From positions 788,501-852,500 of the forward strand of contig NC_056545.1 in the NCBI RefSeq assembly GCF_910596095.1: a DNA stretch of 64,000 bases, written 5' to 3'. This stretch comes from Thunnus maccoyii (taxonomy: Eukaryota > Chordata > Actinopteri > Scombriformes > Scombridae). Under the pieces are notes generated by a model. It made no database searches and was not told the DNA's origin. It saw only the letters and a program-made list of their open reading frames with translations. This document shows, in pieces, positions 19,580-30,672 of the stretch. The translations under genes were made by a program, and so were the position numbers. How positions within the stretch are numbered: the first letter of the stretch is position 1; each line of letters starts with the position of its first letter.

Positions 19580-19650
19580 GGTGTTCAGACAGACAGACAG
19601 ACAGACAGACAGACAGGTGTTCAGACAGGTGTTCAGACAGACAGGTGTTC

Positions 19651-19707
<57 letters not shown>

Positions 19708-22700
19708 GGCGTTCAGACAAGCAGACAGACAGACAGACAGGTGTTCAGACAGACAGGTGTTACCCAGAGACAGGTTGTCCATGCGTCTCCTCACAGGTAG
19801 GCTGAGTCTACCTGACCTCCAGCTGTCCTCCAGGAGGCGGAGCCTCTTTGCCACATCGTTACACACCTGATCCTGCACACAGGGGTCAAAGGTCACACAG
19901 GTCGCACCGTGTTTACGCTCCGCTGTTTACTGTGAGTATGTTTACTTTATCCACCATAGTGTCTGTCATACAGGAAGTGATGTCACAGCCAGTCTGATCA
20001 GTCATGTGACTCTTCAGCCGTTAAAGTATTGAACGTGTTTCTATCAGGAAACTGTTTAATATTCTAATAAACTGCTGATCGGATCAATTAAACACGATTA
20101 ACGTCTCACTGGGATCAATCGACACGTGTTTCACTATTACTAAACGATTGATCATATAATCAATAACTGACAGGCTCATTTAGTTGAAGCACTAAAGGGA
20201 AATGATTAATACATAAACAAACTTCACCATGTTTATATTATTAAATATATTATAGTATATTAATTATTATTAATATCTTTTAAACTCACAGAGACGTTCT
20301 GTCTGCAGGCAGCGAGCGCTCTGTTCAGCACCAACATCACGGCCTCCACATCAGGCTCGCTCTCTGATTGGCTGCTGTCGATATCCTTCTGACTTCTCAT
20401 TGGACCGAGAGGAGGGGGCGTGGCTACCCCGCCAGCAGGAGGCCGAGCTGTGAGGAGGAGGAGGAGGAGGAGGTTAACTGGTCGTCTGACTTTATTGATC
20501 TGTGCACCTTCTTCTTCTTCTGCTGCTCCTTACCTGGGCCCAGAGGAGGCGGGGCTACACCACATGGGGGAGGGGCCAGAGGATTGGAAGTGACAGGGGC
20601 CATGGGCGGGGCTCCGGCATCTGGGGACCAATCAGGGACAAGATGATGCTCACGTTACAGTCATTGCCCAAATCTGTGGACAAACAGCTGATTGACGCCA
20701 CATTTAGAGCTGCAACTCTAAATGTGGCGTCAATCAGCTGTTTGATTTGTTCCATTATCGATTAATCTGGTGATTAGTTGATCAATGTTTCCAAAGATGA
20801 CGTCATCAAATGTCTCAAAGATCTTCAGTTTACTGTCAAAGATTATCAAAACAGCTTAATCAATGTTAATTAATGTTTAGTGAATGATTTTCTATGAATG
20901 AAAAACAAATTTATTTCATCTTCATCTTTACAAAGTTAAAACTAGCAGAGTCATTTTATCCTGCAGCAGAACGTTTTTAACACATTTCAGCAGAAAGTTT
21001 GTAATTCTTCTCATTTTTCTGTTTGTATCGTTTCGAAGGGAACAGAAAAGACACCTGAAGACGTCGTCCTGGACTCGTTTTATAGACTAATTTCATTTAT
21101 CAATATAAAAATGATCAATATTAGAGCTGCTACAGACACTAGAAATCATAGAAATAACACGTTCTGTATAGAATCATCACATTTTCTCCAGTATCACAAC
21201 GATCAGTGAGAGTTAACAGCTGATTCACATCACAGCCTGTATACAGATGTTTGTTTCATGTTTACAGTCTGTATACAGATGTTTGTTTCATGTTTACAGT
21301 CTGTATACAGATGTTTGTTTCATGTTTACAGTCTGTATACAGATGTTGATGTTTCATGTTTACAGTCTGTATACAGATGTTTGTTTCATGTTTACAGTCT
21401 GTATACAGATGTTTGTTTCATGTTTACAGTCTGTATACAGATGTTTGTTTCATGTTTACAGTCTGTATACAGATGTTTGTTTCATGTTTACAGTCTGTAT
21501 ACAGATGTTGATGTTTCATGTTTACAGTCTGTATACAGATGTTTGTTTCATGTTTACAGTCTGTATACAGATGTTGATGTTTCATGTTTACAGTCTGTAT
21601 ACAGATGTTTGTTTCATGTTTACAGTCTGTATACAGATGTTTGTTTCATGTTTACAGTCTGTATACAGATGTTGATGTTTCATGTTTACAGTCTGTATAC
21701 AGATGTTTGTTTCATGTTTACAGTCTGTATACAGATGTTGATGTTTCATGTTTACAGTCTGTATACAGATGTTTGTTTCATGTTTACAGTCTGTATACAG
21801 ATGTTTGTTTCATGTTTACAGTCTGTATACAGATGTTGATGTTTCATGTTTACAGTCTGTATACAGATGTTTGTTTCATGTTTACAGTCTGTATACAGAT
21901 GTTTGTTTCATGTTTACAGTCTGTATACAGATGTTGATGTTTCATGTTTACAGTCTGTATACAGATGTTTGTTTCATGTTTACAGTCTGTATACAGATGT
22001 TGATGTTTCATGTTTACAGTCTGTATACAGATGTTTGTTTCATGTTTACAGTCTGTATACAGATGTTTGTTTCATGTTTACAGTCTGTATACAGATGTTG
22101 ATGTTTCATGTTTACAGTCTGTATACAGATGTTTGTTTCATGTTTACAGTCTGTATACAGATGTTGATGTTTCATGTTTACAGTCTGTATACAGATGTTT
22201 GTTTCATGTTTACAGTCTGTATACAGATGTTTGTTTCATGTTTACAGTCTGTATACAGATGTTGATGTTTCATGTTTACAGTCTGTATACAGATGTTTGT
22301 TTCATGTTTACAGTCTGTATACAGATGTTTGTTTCATGTTTACAGTCTGTATACAGATGTTGATGTTTCATGTTTACAGTCTGTATACAGATGTTTGTTT
22401 CATGTTTACAGTCTGTATACAGATGTTGATGCTTCATGTTTACAGTCTGTATACAGATGTTTGTTTCATGTTTACAGTCTGTATACAGATGTTGATGTTT
22501 CATGTTTACAGTCTGTATACAGATGTTGATGCTTCATGTTTACAGTCTGTATACAGATGTTTGTTTCATGTTTACAGTCTGTATACAGATGTTGATGCTT
22601 CATGTTTACAGTCTGTATACAGATGTTTGTTTCATGTTTACAGTCTGTATACAGATGTTTGTTTCATGTTTACAGTCTGTATACAGATGTTGATGCTTCA

Positions 22701-25182
22701 TGTTTACAGTCTGTATACAGATGTTTGTTTCATGTTTACAGTCTGTATACAGATGTTGATGTTTCATGTTTACAGTCTGTATACAGATGTTTGTTTCATG
22801 TTTACAGTCTGTATACAGATGTTGATGTTTCATGTTTACAGTCTGTATACAGATGTTTGTTTCATGTTTACAGTCTGTATACAGATGTTTGTTTCATGTT
22901 TACAGTCTGTATACAGATGTTGTTTCATGTTTACAGTCTGTATACAGATGTTGATGTTTCATGTTTACAGTCTGTATACAGATGTTTGTTTCATGTTTAC
23001 AGTCTGTATACAGATGTTTGTTTCATGTTTACAGTCTGTATACAGATGTTGATGTTTTCTCACCAGATGCTGGTGGAGCTGCTCTCTTGTTCAGGAGGTT
23101 CCTCTGTGGCCCGCGGGTCATCTGAAGGCCGTACGAGAACTGAGGGGGGTCGTTCCATCCCCGCTCCTGGTTACCTAGGCAACAGCGGTGGAAGAAGTAT
23201 TCAGATATTTTACTGCAGTAAAAGTACATAAGTATTATGAGCTTGATGTAGTTAAAGTATTGCAGTAAAAGTACATAAGTATTCTGAGCTTGATGTAGTT
23301 AAAGTATTGCAGTAAAAGTACATAAGTATTATGAGCTTGATGTAGTTAAAGTATTGCAGTAAAAGTACATAAGTATTATGAGCTTGATGTAGTTAAAGTA
23401 TTGCAGTAAAAGTACATAAGTATTATGAGCTTGATGTAGTTAAAGTATTGCAGTAAAAGTACATAAGTATTATGAGCTTGATGTAGTTAAAGTATTGCAG
23501 TAAAAGTACATAAGTATTATGAGCTTGATGTAGTTAAAGTATTGCAGTAAAAGTACATAAGTATTATGAGCTTGATGTAGTTAAAGTATTGCAGTAAAAG
23601 TACATAAGTATTATGAGCTTGATGTAGTTAAAGTATTGCAGTAAAAGTACATAAGTATTATGAGCTTGATGTAGTTAAAGTATTGCAGTAAAAGTACATA
23701 AGTATTATGAGCTTGATGTAGTTAAAGTATTGCAGTAAAAGTAGTGGTTTGGTCCCTCTGACTGATATATTATTATATATGACATCATTAGATTATTAAT
23801 AGTGAAGCATCAGTGTTAGAGCAGCATGTTACTGTTGTAGCTGCTGGAGGTGGAGCTAGTTTACACTACTTTATATACAGTTAGCTAGTTTAGTCCAGTG
23901 GTTCCCAACCTAGGGGTCGGGCCCCTCCAAAGGGTCAGCAGATAAATCTGAGGGGTGGTGAGATGATTAATGGGAGAGGAAAGAAGAAAAAACAAAGTTC
24001 TGATACACAAATCTGTTTTCAGTTTTTGGACTTTTTCTCTAATCTTTGATTTTTGCTGAAATATTGGATCATTTGAACATTTATTGAAATGAAAGCATGT
24101 GAGAAGTTTAGAGGGAAAAATCACTATTTGGTGGAGCTGTTAACAACTCATAGACATGTGAAATGTGACCCCGACTACACATTGCTTTTTGTAAGACGTC
24201 AAAAGACAAAAAGGTTGGAAACCACTGGTTTCATCTTTAACAATGTGTTGTATTTTAAAAGCTTGTTATATTATCCATTGTGTCAAATCTTCATCTGAAA
24301 AGTAACTAAAGCTGTCAAATAAATGTAGTGGAGTAGAAAGTACAATATTTCCCTCTGAAATGTAGAAAGTAGCATCACATGGAAATACTCCAGTAAAGTA
24401 CAAGTACCTCAAACTGTACTAAAGTAGTTGAGTAAATGTACTTAGTAACTTTCCACTGCTGACGTGTTTTTATTGATTAGTTCAACATCTATGCAGAAAT
24501 GTCCATGAACGCATCGTTTATAAGATGTTTTGTGCTTCACTGTATTTCTTTGTTTATAATCATTTAAAATCTTACATTCAGACCTGACATCAGTCATGAT
24601 GTCATGTTTATTGATTACGTCATATTGATCGTGGGGGGAGCAGCTATAGATTTGGGATCTCAGCTGTTTCTCACTGCAGACGCTTTTTTACATATTTGAC
24701 CAGCGGGGAGTGTCAGTAGATCACCGACATCTCTGTTCATGTCGGTTACATTTTATCTGACTGTGACACCAAAACAGTCTTTTAATAGAAAGATGAGTAA
24801 TTTATCAGGATTGAGGAAACAACCCGACAACCAGCAATAAATCTCACATTAAAACCTAAATAATTACTATTTGTATTATTATTTGTAAGCCGAATTAAAA
24901 AGCAACATAATTAAGTAATAAATGCTATCATTCATATTTATAAAGTGTGTGATTTCAGCCTCAGGAAACTCGGAACATTAACTTACCAGATTTTTCAACG
25001 CAGTTCGTTGCTGGTTCCGTCGGTTCGACATTAACTCAGTTTGGGTCAAAGCAGCTAAAGTATCATGCTAAGCTAGCTGTTAGCTTACAGATCATTAGCT
25101 CATTAAAGACTTTATAATTAATATTATTAACTTTGTTCAGTGAAGCTCATAACTCACCTGGTTTAATGTACCGGTCATCCAT
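18067..25182 (-). CDS. sra1: steroid receptor RNA activator protein (SRA1/SRAP), complete, 6 exons
   Basis: Coregulator of nuclear receptors; in mammals the transcript also works as the non-coding RNA SRA. Minus-strand exons in order: 25158-25182 (MDDRYIKPG), 23064-23174, 20534-20620, 20290-20447, 19764-19872, 18067-18380. All are GT/AG and every phase joins, giving 267 residues (human about 236). Conserved parts are the N-terminal [18 protein letters not shown], a Pro-rich middle (residues about 45-90), and the helical C-terminal domain from about residue 128 ([27 protein letters not shown], then [20 protein letters not shown] at about 178-197, nearly identical to human). Odd: after KLRPELLE the protein ends in seven PVQD-containing heptads and [10 protein letters not shown], a tail I do not know from mammals. 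Intron 18381-19763 is almost pure minisatellite. Confidence 0.96.
18094..18243 (-). repeat. sra1: coding 21-bp minisatellite in the sra1 last exon
   Basis: Seven 21-bp units encode (E/G/D)PVQD(T/A/P/S)(A/K), residues about 211-257. Third-position differences between units show they are not freshly duplicated. The tail is acidic and proline-rich, so probably disordered. Confidence 0.9.
18386..19759. repeat. CAGA / CAGGTGTT minisatellite filling a sra1 intron
   Basis: Runs of (CAGA)n alternate with CAGGTGTTCAGACAGA on the + strand; on the sense (minus) strand this is CTGAACACCTGTCTG. The array reaches both splice sites: the acceptor tract reads CTGTCTGTCTCTCCAG and the donor reads GTAACACCTGTCTG. 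Essentially the whole 1,383-bp intron is repeat, so all reading frames in it are spurious. Confidence 0.95.
20681..20744. repeat. perfect 29-bp inverted repeat (hairpin) in a sra1 intron
   Basis: Arms 20681-20709 and 20716-20744 are exact reverse complements with a 6-nt centre CTGCAA. The right arm runs into a TTCCATTATCGATTAATCTG sequence typical of a dispersed fish repeat, so the palindrome may be a foldback at that repeat's end. Confidence 0.9.
21237..23055. repeat. 32/34-bp minisatellite in a sra1 intron
   Basis: About 55 units, each with the palindrome CTGTATACAG followed by ATGTTTGTTTCATGTTTACA or the GATGTTGATGTTTCATG form. Two length classes (32 and 34 bp) alternate irregularly, giving composite periods of 66 and 98 bp. 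Near 22430-22700 a GCTTCATG variant cluster appears. The array ends about 10 bp from the donor of sra1 exon 23064-23174. Confidence 0.95.
23183..24461. mobile_element. hAT-like non-autonomous element with nested hAT MITE, copy 1 (sra1 intron 1)
   Basis: The outer ends are CAGCGGTGGAA and the inverse of CAGCAGTGGAA. Inside the left part is a 47-bp tandem array (about 23212-23740, about 11 copies). A nested 332-bp element at 23896-24227 has 16-bp terminal inverted repeats CAGTGGTTCCCAACCT / CAGTGGTTTCCAACCT and flanks GTTTAGTC / GTTTCATC that look like a decayed 8-bp target duplication. A second copy is at 43866-44979. The outer end lies 8 bp from the splice acceptor of sra1 exon 23064-23174. 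Confidence 0.8.
24462..25157. other. rest of sra1 intron 1
   Basis: AT-rich sequence without recognisable elements up to the donor GTGAGTT of the first sra1 exon. Confidence 0.5.
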
Positions 25183-26004
25183 GTTGGAAGCGAAGCTAAC
25201 GGCTAAGCTAACCGGAAGAGTTAAAACAACATTAAACGTTTAAAGAGAACTTTGATTTAATCTAATTGATTAAAACAGACATAAAAGCTCATTCTGTGAA
25301 CAGGAAGTAGTTAGTGTTACGTTTACTTTAAAACACAGAGAGTTAAAATAACGCAGATTTATATCCGCGTCAATCTCAAAACAACTTCCGCTACGACTTC
25401 AAAATAAGATCAAGTTGTTTGTATTTTATTTTGTTTTTGCTGACGTGGCTCCTCACTTCCGTCCCAGCGAGGATGGACGAGTGTAATCCACCAATCAGGA
25501 CGTCCTCGCTCACTCTACGTCATTTAGGGGAGACAACAACTACTGATGACGCACTTCACCTCAGCTGGATAGGAGGAAATCAGTCATCAATATGTAAAAA
25601 TTATTAATAGTTTAAACTCTAATTTCTGCATATTGATAACTGCTCCAGTGTTTTATTAGTGAATTATAGATCTACACTGAATAAAACACTAATAGATCAT
25701 TTAAATCTGTTAATTACTGAAAGAACAGAAGTGATGTAAAGGAAAAACAAAAACAGCTGCAGAATCTGTTTAAATGAAATATTTAGTGACGTCAGAGAAG
25801 AAGAAAAGAAACTTTTTGGCTCATGAAGAAAAATAATAAAGTTACAACAATGTTTTTATGATCGATTCACGATTCTGTCATTTTTATTTTATGAATAAAT
25901 ATGATCAGCTGCTGTTTTCACTCCCGATCAGATCAGCTGACTGATCAATAAACACAACAAACTGTAGGATACACCTGTGGCTCCTCCCCTAAGCTCCTTC
26001 AGAA

Positions 26005-26765
26005 GCCTCCTCTCTCTTCTCTCCTCATCTCCTCGTCTCCTCTCTCCTCATCTCCTCGTCTCCTCTCTCCTCGTCTCCTCGTCTCCTCGTCTCCTCGTCT
26101 CCTCTCTCTTCTCTCCTCGTTTCCTCGTCTCCTCGTCTCCTCTCTCCTCGTCTCCTCGTCTCCTTGTCTCCTCTCTCCTCGTCTCCTCTCTCTTCTCTCC
26201 TCTCTCCTCTCTCCTCATCTCCTCTCTCCTCGTCTACTCGTCTCCTCGTCTCCTCTCTCCTCGTCTCCTCGTCTCCTTGTCTCCTCTCTCCTCGTCTCCT
26301 CTCTCTTCTCTCCTCTCTCCTCTCTCCTCGTCTACTCGTCTCCTCGTCTCCTCTCTCTTCTCTCCTCGTCTCCTCGTCTCCTCGTCTCTTCTCTCCTCGT
26401 CTCCTCGTCTCCTTGTCTCCTCTCTCCTCGTCTCCTCTCTCTTCTCTCCTCTCTCCTCATCTCCTCTCTCCTCGTCTACTCGTCTCCTCGTCTCCTCTCT
26501 CTTCTCTCCTCGTCTCCTCTCTTCTCTCCTCGTCTCCTCGTCTCCTTGTCTCCTCTCTCCTCGTCTCCTCTCTCGTCTCCTCGTCTCTTCTCTCCTCTCT
26601 CCTTGTCTCCTCTCTCCTCATCTCCTCTCTTGTCTCCTTGTCTCCTCGTCTCCTCGTCTCCTCTCTCCTTGTCTCTTCTCTCCTCATCTCCTCATCTCCT
26701 CGTCTCCTCGTCTCCTCTCTCCTCGTCTCTTCTCTCCTCGTCTCCTCGTCTCCTTGTCTCCTGGT
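26005..26765. repeat. CTCCTCGTCT-type minisatellite
   Basis: Imperfect units built from CTCCTCGTCT, CTCCTCTCT and CTCCTTGTCT make a strongly strand-asymmetric, mostly pyrimidine tract on the + strand. The low-complexity Ser/Leu frames are not genes. Confidence 0.95.
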
Positions 26766-27268
26766 CTCATCTGCAGCCGTCGTGTCCTCGAGGTGCATTT
26801 AAGGCTGAAAAATAACATTCATTTTAAATATATTGTTTTAAACATGTATGTTTGTTTAAACATGTATGTGCAACGTGTTTGTCTTTTTTTATTAACATAT
26901 TCATTTATAATAATAATAATTTGATGTAAATATTTCTATTAATACAAAATAACGTATTTACTGACTGATATAAATCTGGTAAAGTTTATTCATATAAAAG
27001 TCATATTTAAATATAATTGTGCTGTTTAGAATATATGAGGTGATCAATGAGTCTGATCGGCTCATCAGGTCGTGATGCTGATCAATCAGCTGATGACTGT
27101 TTACAAGAGTTGAATCTTTCAAAACCTCCTCTCTTCTCTGATTGTAACAATATATTTATTGATTAATAAACATGTTTGTGTGTGTGCGTGTGGTTGTCAT
27201 GGAAATGTGCTTGTTTTCATTGAAGGGGAGCAAAGAGTGAAAGAGGGAGGGGAGTGATGATGTCATCA

Positions 27269-27307
27269 GGAGGAGGGAGGAGGGAGGAGGGAGGAGGGAG
27301 GAGGGAG
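27269..27307 (+). repeat. G-rich 7-bp tandem upstream of apbb3 (G-quadruplex potential)
   Basis: About five or six units of GGAGGGA give regularly spaced GGG runs with 4-nt loops on the apbb3 coding strand, about 400 bp before the start codon. This satisfies the usual G3 plus 1-7-nt loop pattern. Confidence 0.75.
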
Positions 27308-27375
27308 TGGTACTGCCTCCATCACTGAGAGAGAGGAGGAGGAGGAGGAAAGCAGCATCCTTCATCACACACAGA

Positions 27376-27416
<41 letters not shown>

Positions 27417-27584
27417 GGACGAAGGAGAGGAGACGCCGGGACGGACGGATAAATAAAGAAGAAGAAGAAGAAGAAGAAGACCGATGGTGTCGTCTGAGAG
27501 AAGGACGAGAGACACCGAGACAGACACACGGACAGAGAGAGAGAGAGAGACGGGCAGGAGGAGGGTTTAATCTGTCATCTGGGC

Positions 27585-27589
<5 letters not shown>

Positions 27590-27656
<67 letters not shown>
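27590..27656 (+). repeat. (GT)n immediately upstream of apbb3 exon 1 CDS
   Basis: About 33 GT dinucleotides end 48 bp before the start codon; they probably lie in or near the 5' UTR. Confidence 0.95.
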
Positions 27657-27657
<1 letters not shown>

Positions 27658-27703
27658 GGAGGGCGATCAGCTGATTGGAGCACACACGTCGGAGGGCGGA
27701 GCC

Positions 27704-27756
27704 ATGATGGGCAAGGATTACATGTTGGCCATCATTATAGTCAACTATGACGGTAA

Positions 27757-27837
<81 letters not shown>

Positions 27838-30641
27838 GTCCTTGCAGTTCGACAGACTTGTGAGGACCTTCCTCACTCTGTTGTTTACATGTTTGTTGTT
27901 TGTTGAGCAGGTGTATAAAACAAACAGGATGTTTATTTATTTACTGAGGTCAGAAACATCACAGCATGAAAAGTTTCACGCAGGATAAAAACAAATAAAC
28001 TAAACTGAGAAACACAGATAACAGTGTTATAAATGAGCTACCAGACATATCAGAGTCCTTCATTTAAAGGACCAGTTCCCAGTGTTCCCAGTGTTCCCAG
28101 TGTGTTAAACAAGCAGGCAGGTGTCTGTAATCATTCCTCCTGTTCATACTGGATATTAAAAGATCCTTCAAATGTGCTTTCAATGGAAGTGATGGAGGAT
28201 AAAATCCACAGTGTGTCCACACAGTCATTTAAAGTCTGTGTGAAGCTTCTATTCAGCTTCAGCAGTCTGAGTTAGTCATATCAAGTGGATATCTGACACA
28301 TTTACAGTCTTTTTAGCATCAAATTCCCTCTTTGTGTTTCCCTGTTGAGCTGCAGGTGGAAGTATAGTAACAAAAAGAGGAACTTTGGCACTAAAAAGAC
28401 TGTAACGTTGAAAGATATCTACTTGATTTGACTCATTTGGACGCTGAAGCTTCATATTAGCTTCAGATAAACTTTTAAATACATTTTAGTCCTCCATCAC
28501 TTCCATTGTAAGGTCATTATGAAGGGATCTTCTAATGGTCAGTATGAACAGGAGGAATGATTACAGCAAGAAAAAACAGCTTTAATGTTCATTTGATGAC
28601 TGTTGTTGTTTTAAAACAGACTCTAAAAAACTGTGAACTGGTCCTTAAATTTCCGTCTGTCTTGTTGTTAATACTGTTCCCAGTCTGACTGTCAGCTCAT
28701 CACCTGCTGTTGTGTAAATGTGGGATTGTGTTTATCAGAACGAGCAGCAGAAACATCCAAACCAACATAAACACAGAAATTAGTAGCAAGCGACTCGTCT
28801 GACTTAAACATTTATATTGACTTAGTAATACAGTGTCCTCTACATGGATCATCAGCTGGTGACTTTTTACCTGTGACCTGTTAGTCTATTAGTATACAAT
28901 ATAGTATATTAGTATATAAGCCATAATATGTGTATTTAAGTCATGTCAAATCTGATTTATGTAGCAAATCATCATTAACCTCAACGGGTTGTAACATCCT
29001 CTATCCTCAGGAAACCCCCCAAAACACTCTTTAACAGGAGAAACATGAAGGAAAATAACAAAATGACAAAATCAGGAGAAAATTAGAGATAAGAATGAGA
29101 GATTTCACCTGGAGGCAGCGTTCTCTACTGTAACTGTAAAAATCCACAATTAAACAAACAGTACGACTCACTTCTGCCAATAATCCCACAGAGTCTGTCC
29201 TCCAAGAAAAAAACACACAACAGGTCGTAATGTCAGTCAGTCGCCCAAAAAACGACCTTCGGTTAGTTTGAGTGACAGCTGCCATCTAGTTGTCATAGTA
29301 ACTGTGAGGCGGAGCAGCGCTGCAGGTCACATGACAGATTTCCTCGCTCAGAGGAGGGAGGCTTTAACCCAACAGTGGACTCAACTACCATCGTCCCTGA
29401 ACCTTTAACCCCGTAGTTATTATTGTTGCCATGACGACAAAGGCGGCCTAACTTTAAGGAAGTAGTAACTTTAACCCACCACATGTTTCTCTGACCTTAA
29501 CGAAGCGATCATTTGAACCCCAAAACCATCATCTTTAAAACCCAACCGGAGCTGAACCACAGCGCCGTCAAACATCATCAATCATCATTATTGATTAACA
29601 GTGACGTGTCGATGACGTCGTCCTGCTGGTTACCGCTGATAGAGACACATGATCAAACCACGTATCTGGAGGTTCAGTCTGGAGGACATTTTGCAGATGT
29701 GGAAATGATGCGACTGAGTTTCAGCATTAAAATGAGAAGCTGCTACCAGCAACCAGGTTTCAACACAAATTTCCAAAATATTGCAAAAGAAAATGTAGTA
29801 AACGCTTGTTTCCAGAGAGACGGCGGCTATCGTAGCGTTGTAGCTGTGTGTTTACACCAGTGGTACTATTTTAAGTTACTTGTACTTTACTTGAGTGTTT
29901 CCTTTTTATGCTTCTCATGTGGCCCCAAAAGACTTTTCCCATATATAAAGAGACGTCTGTAAATCAGTGGATGCATTATTTTGAGCGAAAATGACTCGTT
30001 TCAATCAGAATTTGATCCATTTGGTCCAATAACGTTTGTAAAGTGTAGAAGCGCAACATGATTTAATAGTTTTATCCTCATTCAGTTTAGCTGGAGGGCT
30101 AAAGTGGAAGTTAGCTAGCATGGCCAGAGGAAGTCTCTACTGAGCATGCTCCATGGGCCACACAGATGCAGGAGATCTGGGTCATTTCATACCTGGAAGT
30201 CGAATGTTTTGGCTTCATGCGCTGCCGAACAACTTCCATAGGATCTCCGACGCTGCCCCAGGTCTCTTTATACAAACATGGACGACGTCATTAAAAGAGC
30301 AGCAAACAAAACTCAAACGATGGAAAACACGATGGAAATATGACGTTTCTGTTAGTTTCATGTATTGATGTGAGGAAGGTTACAGTCTCCTCATCATCGC
30401 TCCACACAGATCTGATGTTGTCAAGTCACATGATTCACGTACGTCATCATTTATTCACTCAGTCTGTTTACATTTAGTTTTTACCCACTCAGGTTTTTAT
30501 GCACAAATGAAACATGTGGATGGAAACACACCTCGTTACAGCTCTGTGACCGTCTGATGGCTCCCCGCACTCCACCGTCAGTCACATGACCTCGTTTTGA
30601 AAGACGGTCAAACAGGACCTCAGTATGATAGCAATACATGA

Positions 30642-30672
<31 letters not shown>

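Larger units (their letters stand above)
25183..27703. promoter_or_regulatory. divergent sra1 / apbb3 intergenic region
   Basis: This 2.5 kb separates the two start codons, so both promoters should lie here. It contains a CT-rich minisatellite (26005-26765), a G-rich tandem (27269-27307), (GA)n (27376-27412), (GAA)n near 27460-27480 and (GT)n (27590-27656). No other gene is supported. Core promoter motifs are not evident. Confidence 0.6.

Noticed and set aside
18301..19896. DRQTDRQT / VFRQTD frames up to 460 codons
   Set aside because: CAGA-type repeat of a sra1 intron read on the wrong strand.
21247..23231. [16 protein letters not shown] frames
   Set aside because: 32/34-bp intronic array; only the minus-strand end at 23064-23174 is real sra1 exon.
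24089..24298. 69-codon frame repeated almost identically at 44605-44814
   Set aside because: Both lie in the two copies of the non-autonomous hAT-like element; the shared frame reflects element identity, not a gene.
25977..26924. SSPRLLVSS frames (up to 315 codons)
   Set aside because: CT-rich minisatellite in the divergent spacer, with no start context, splice sites or homology.
29513..29962. 149-codon open frame in apbb3 intron 1
   Set aside because: No recognisable domain, and part of it resembles a dispersed fish repeat (CTTAACGAAGCGATCATTTG).
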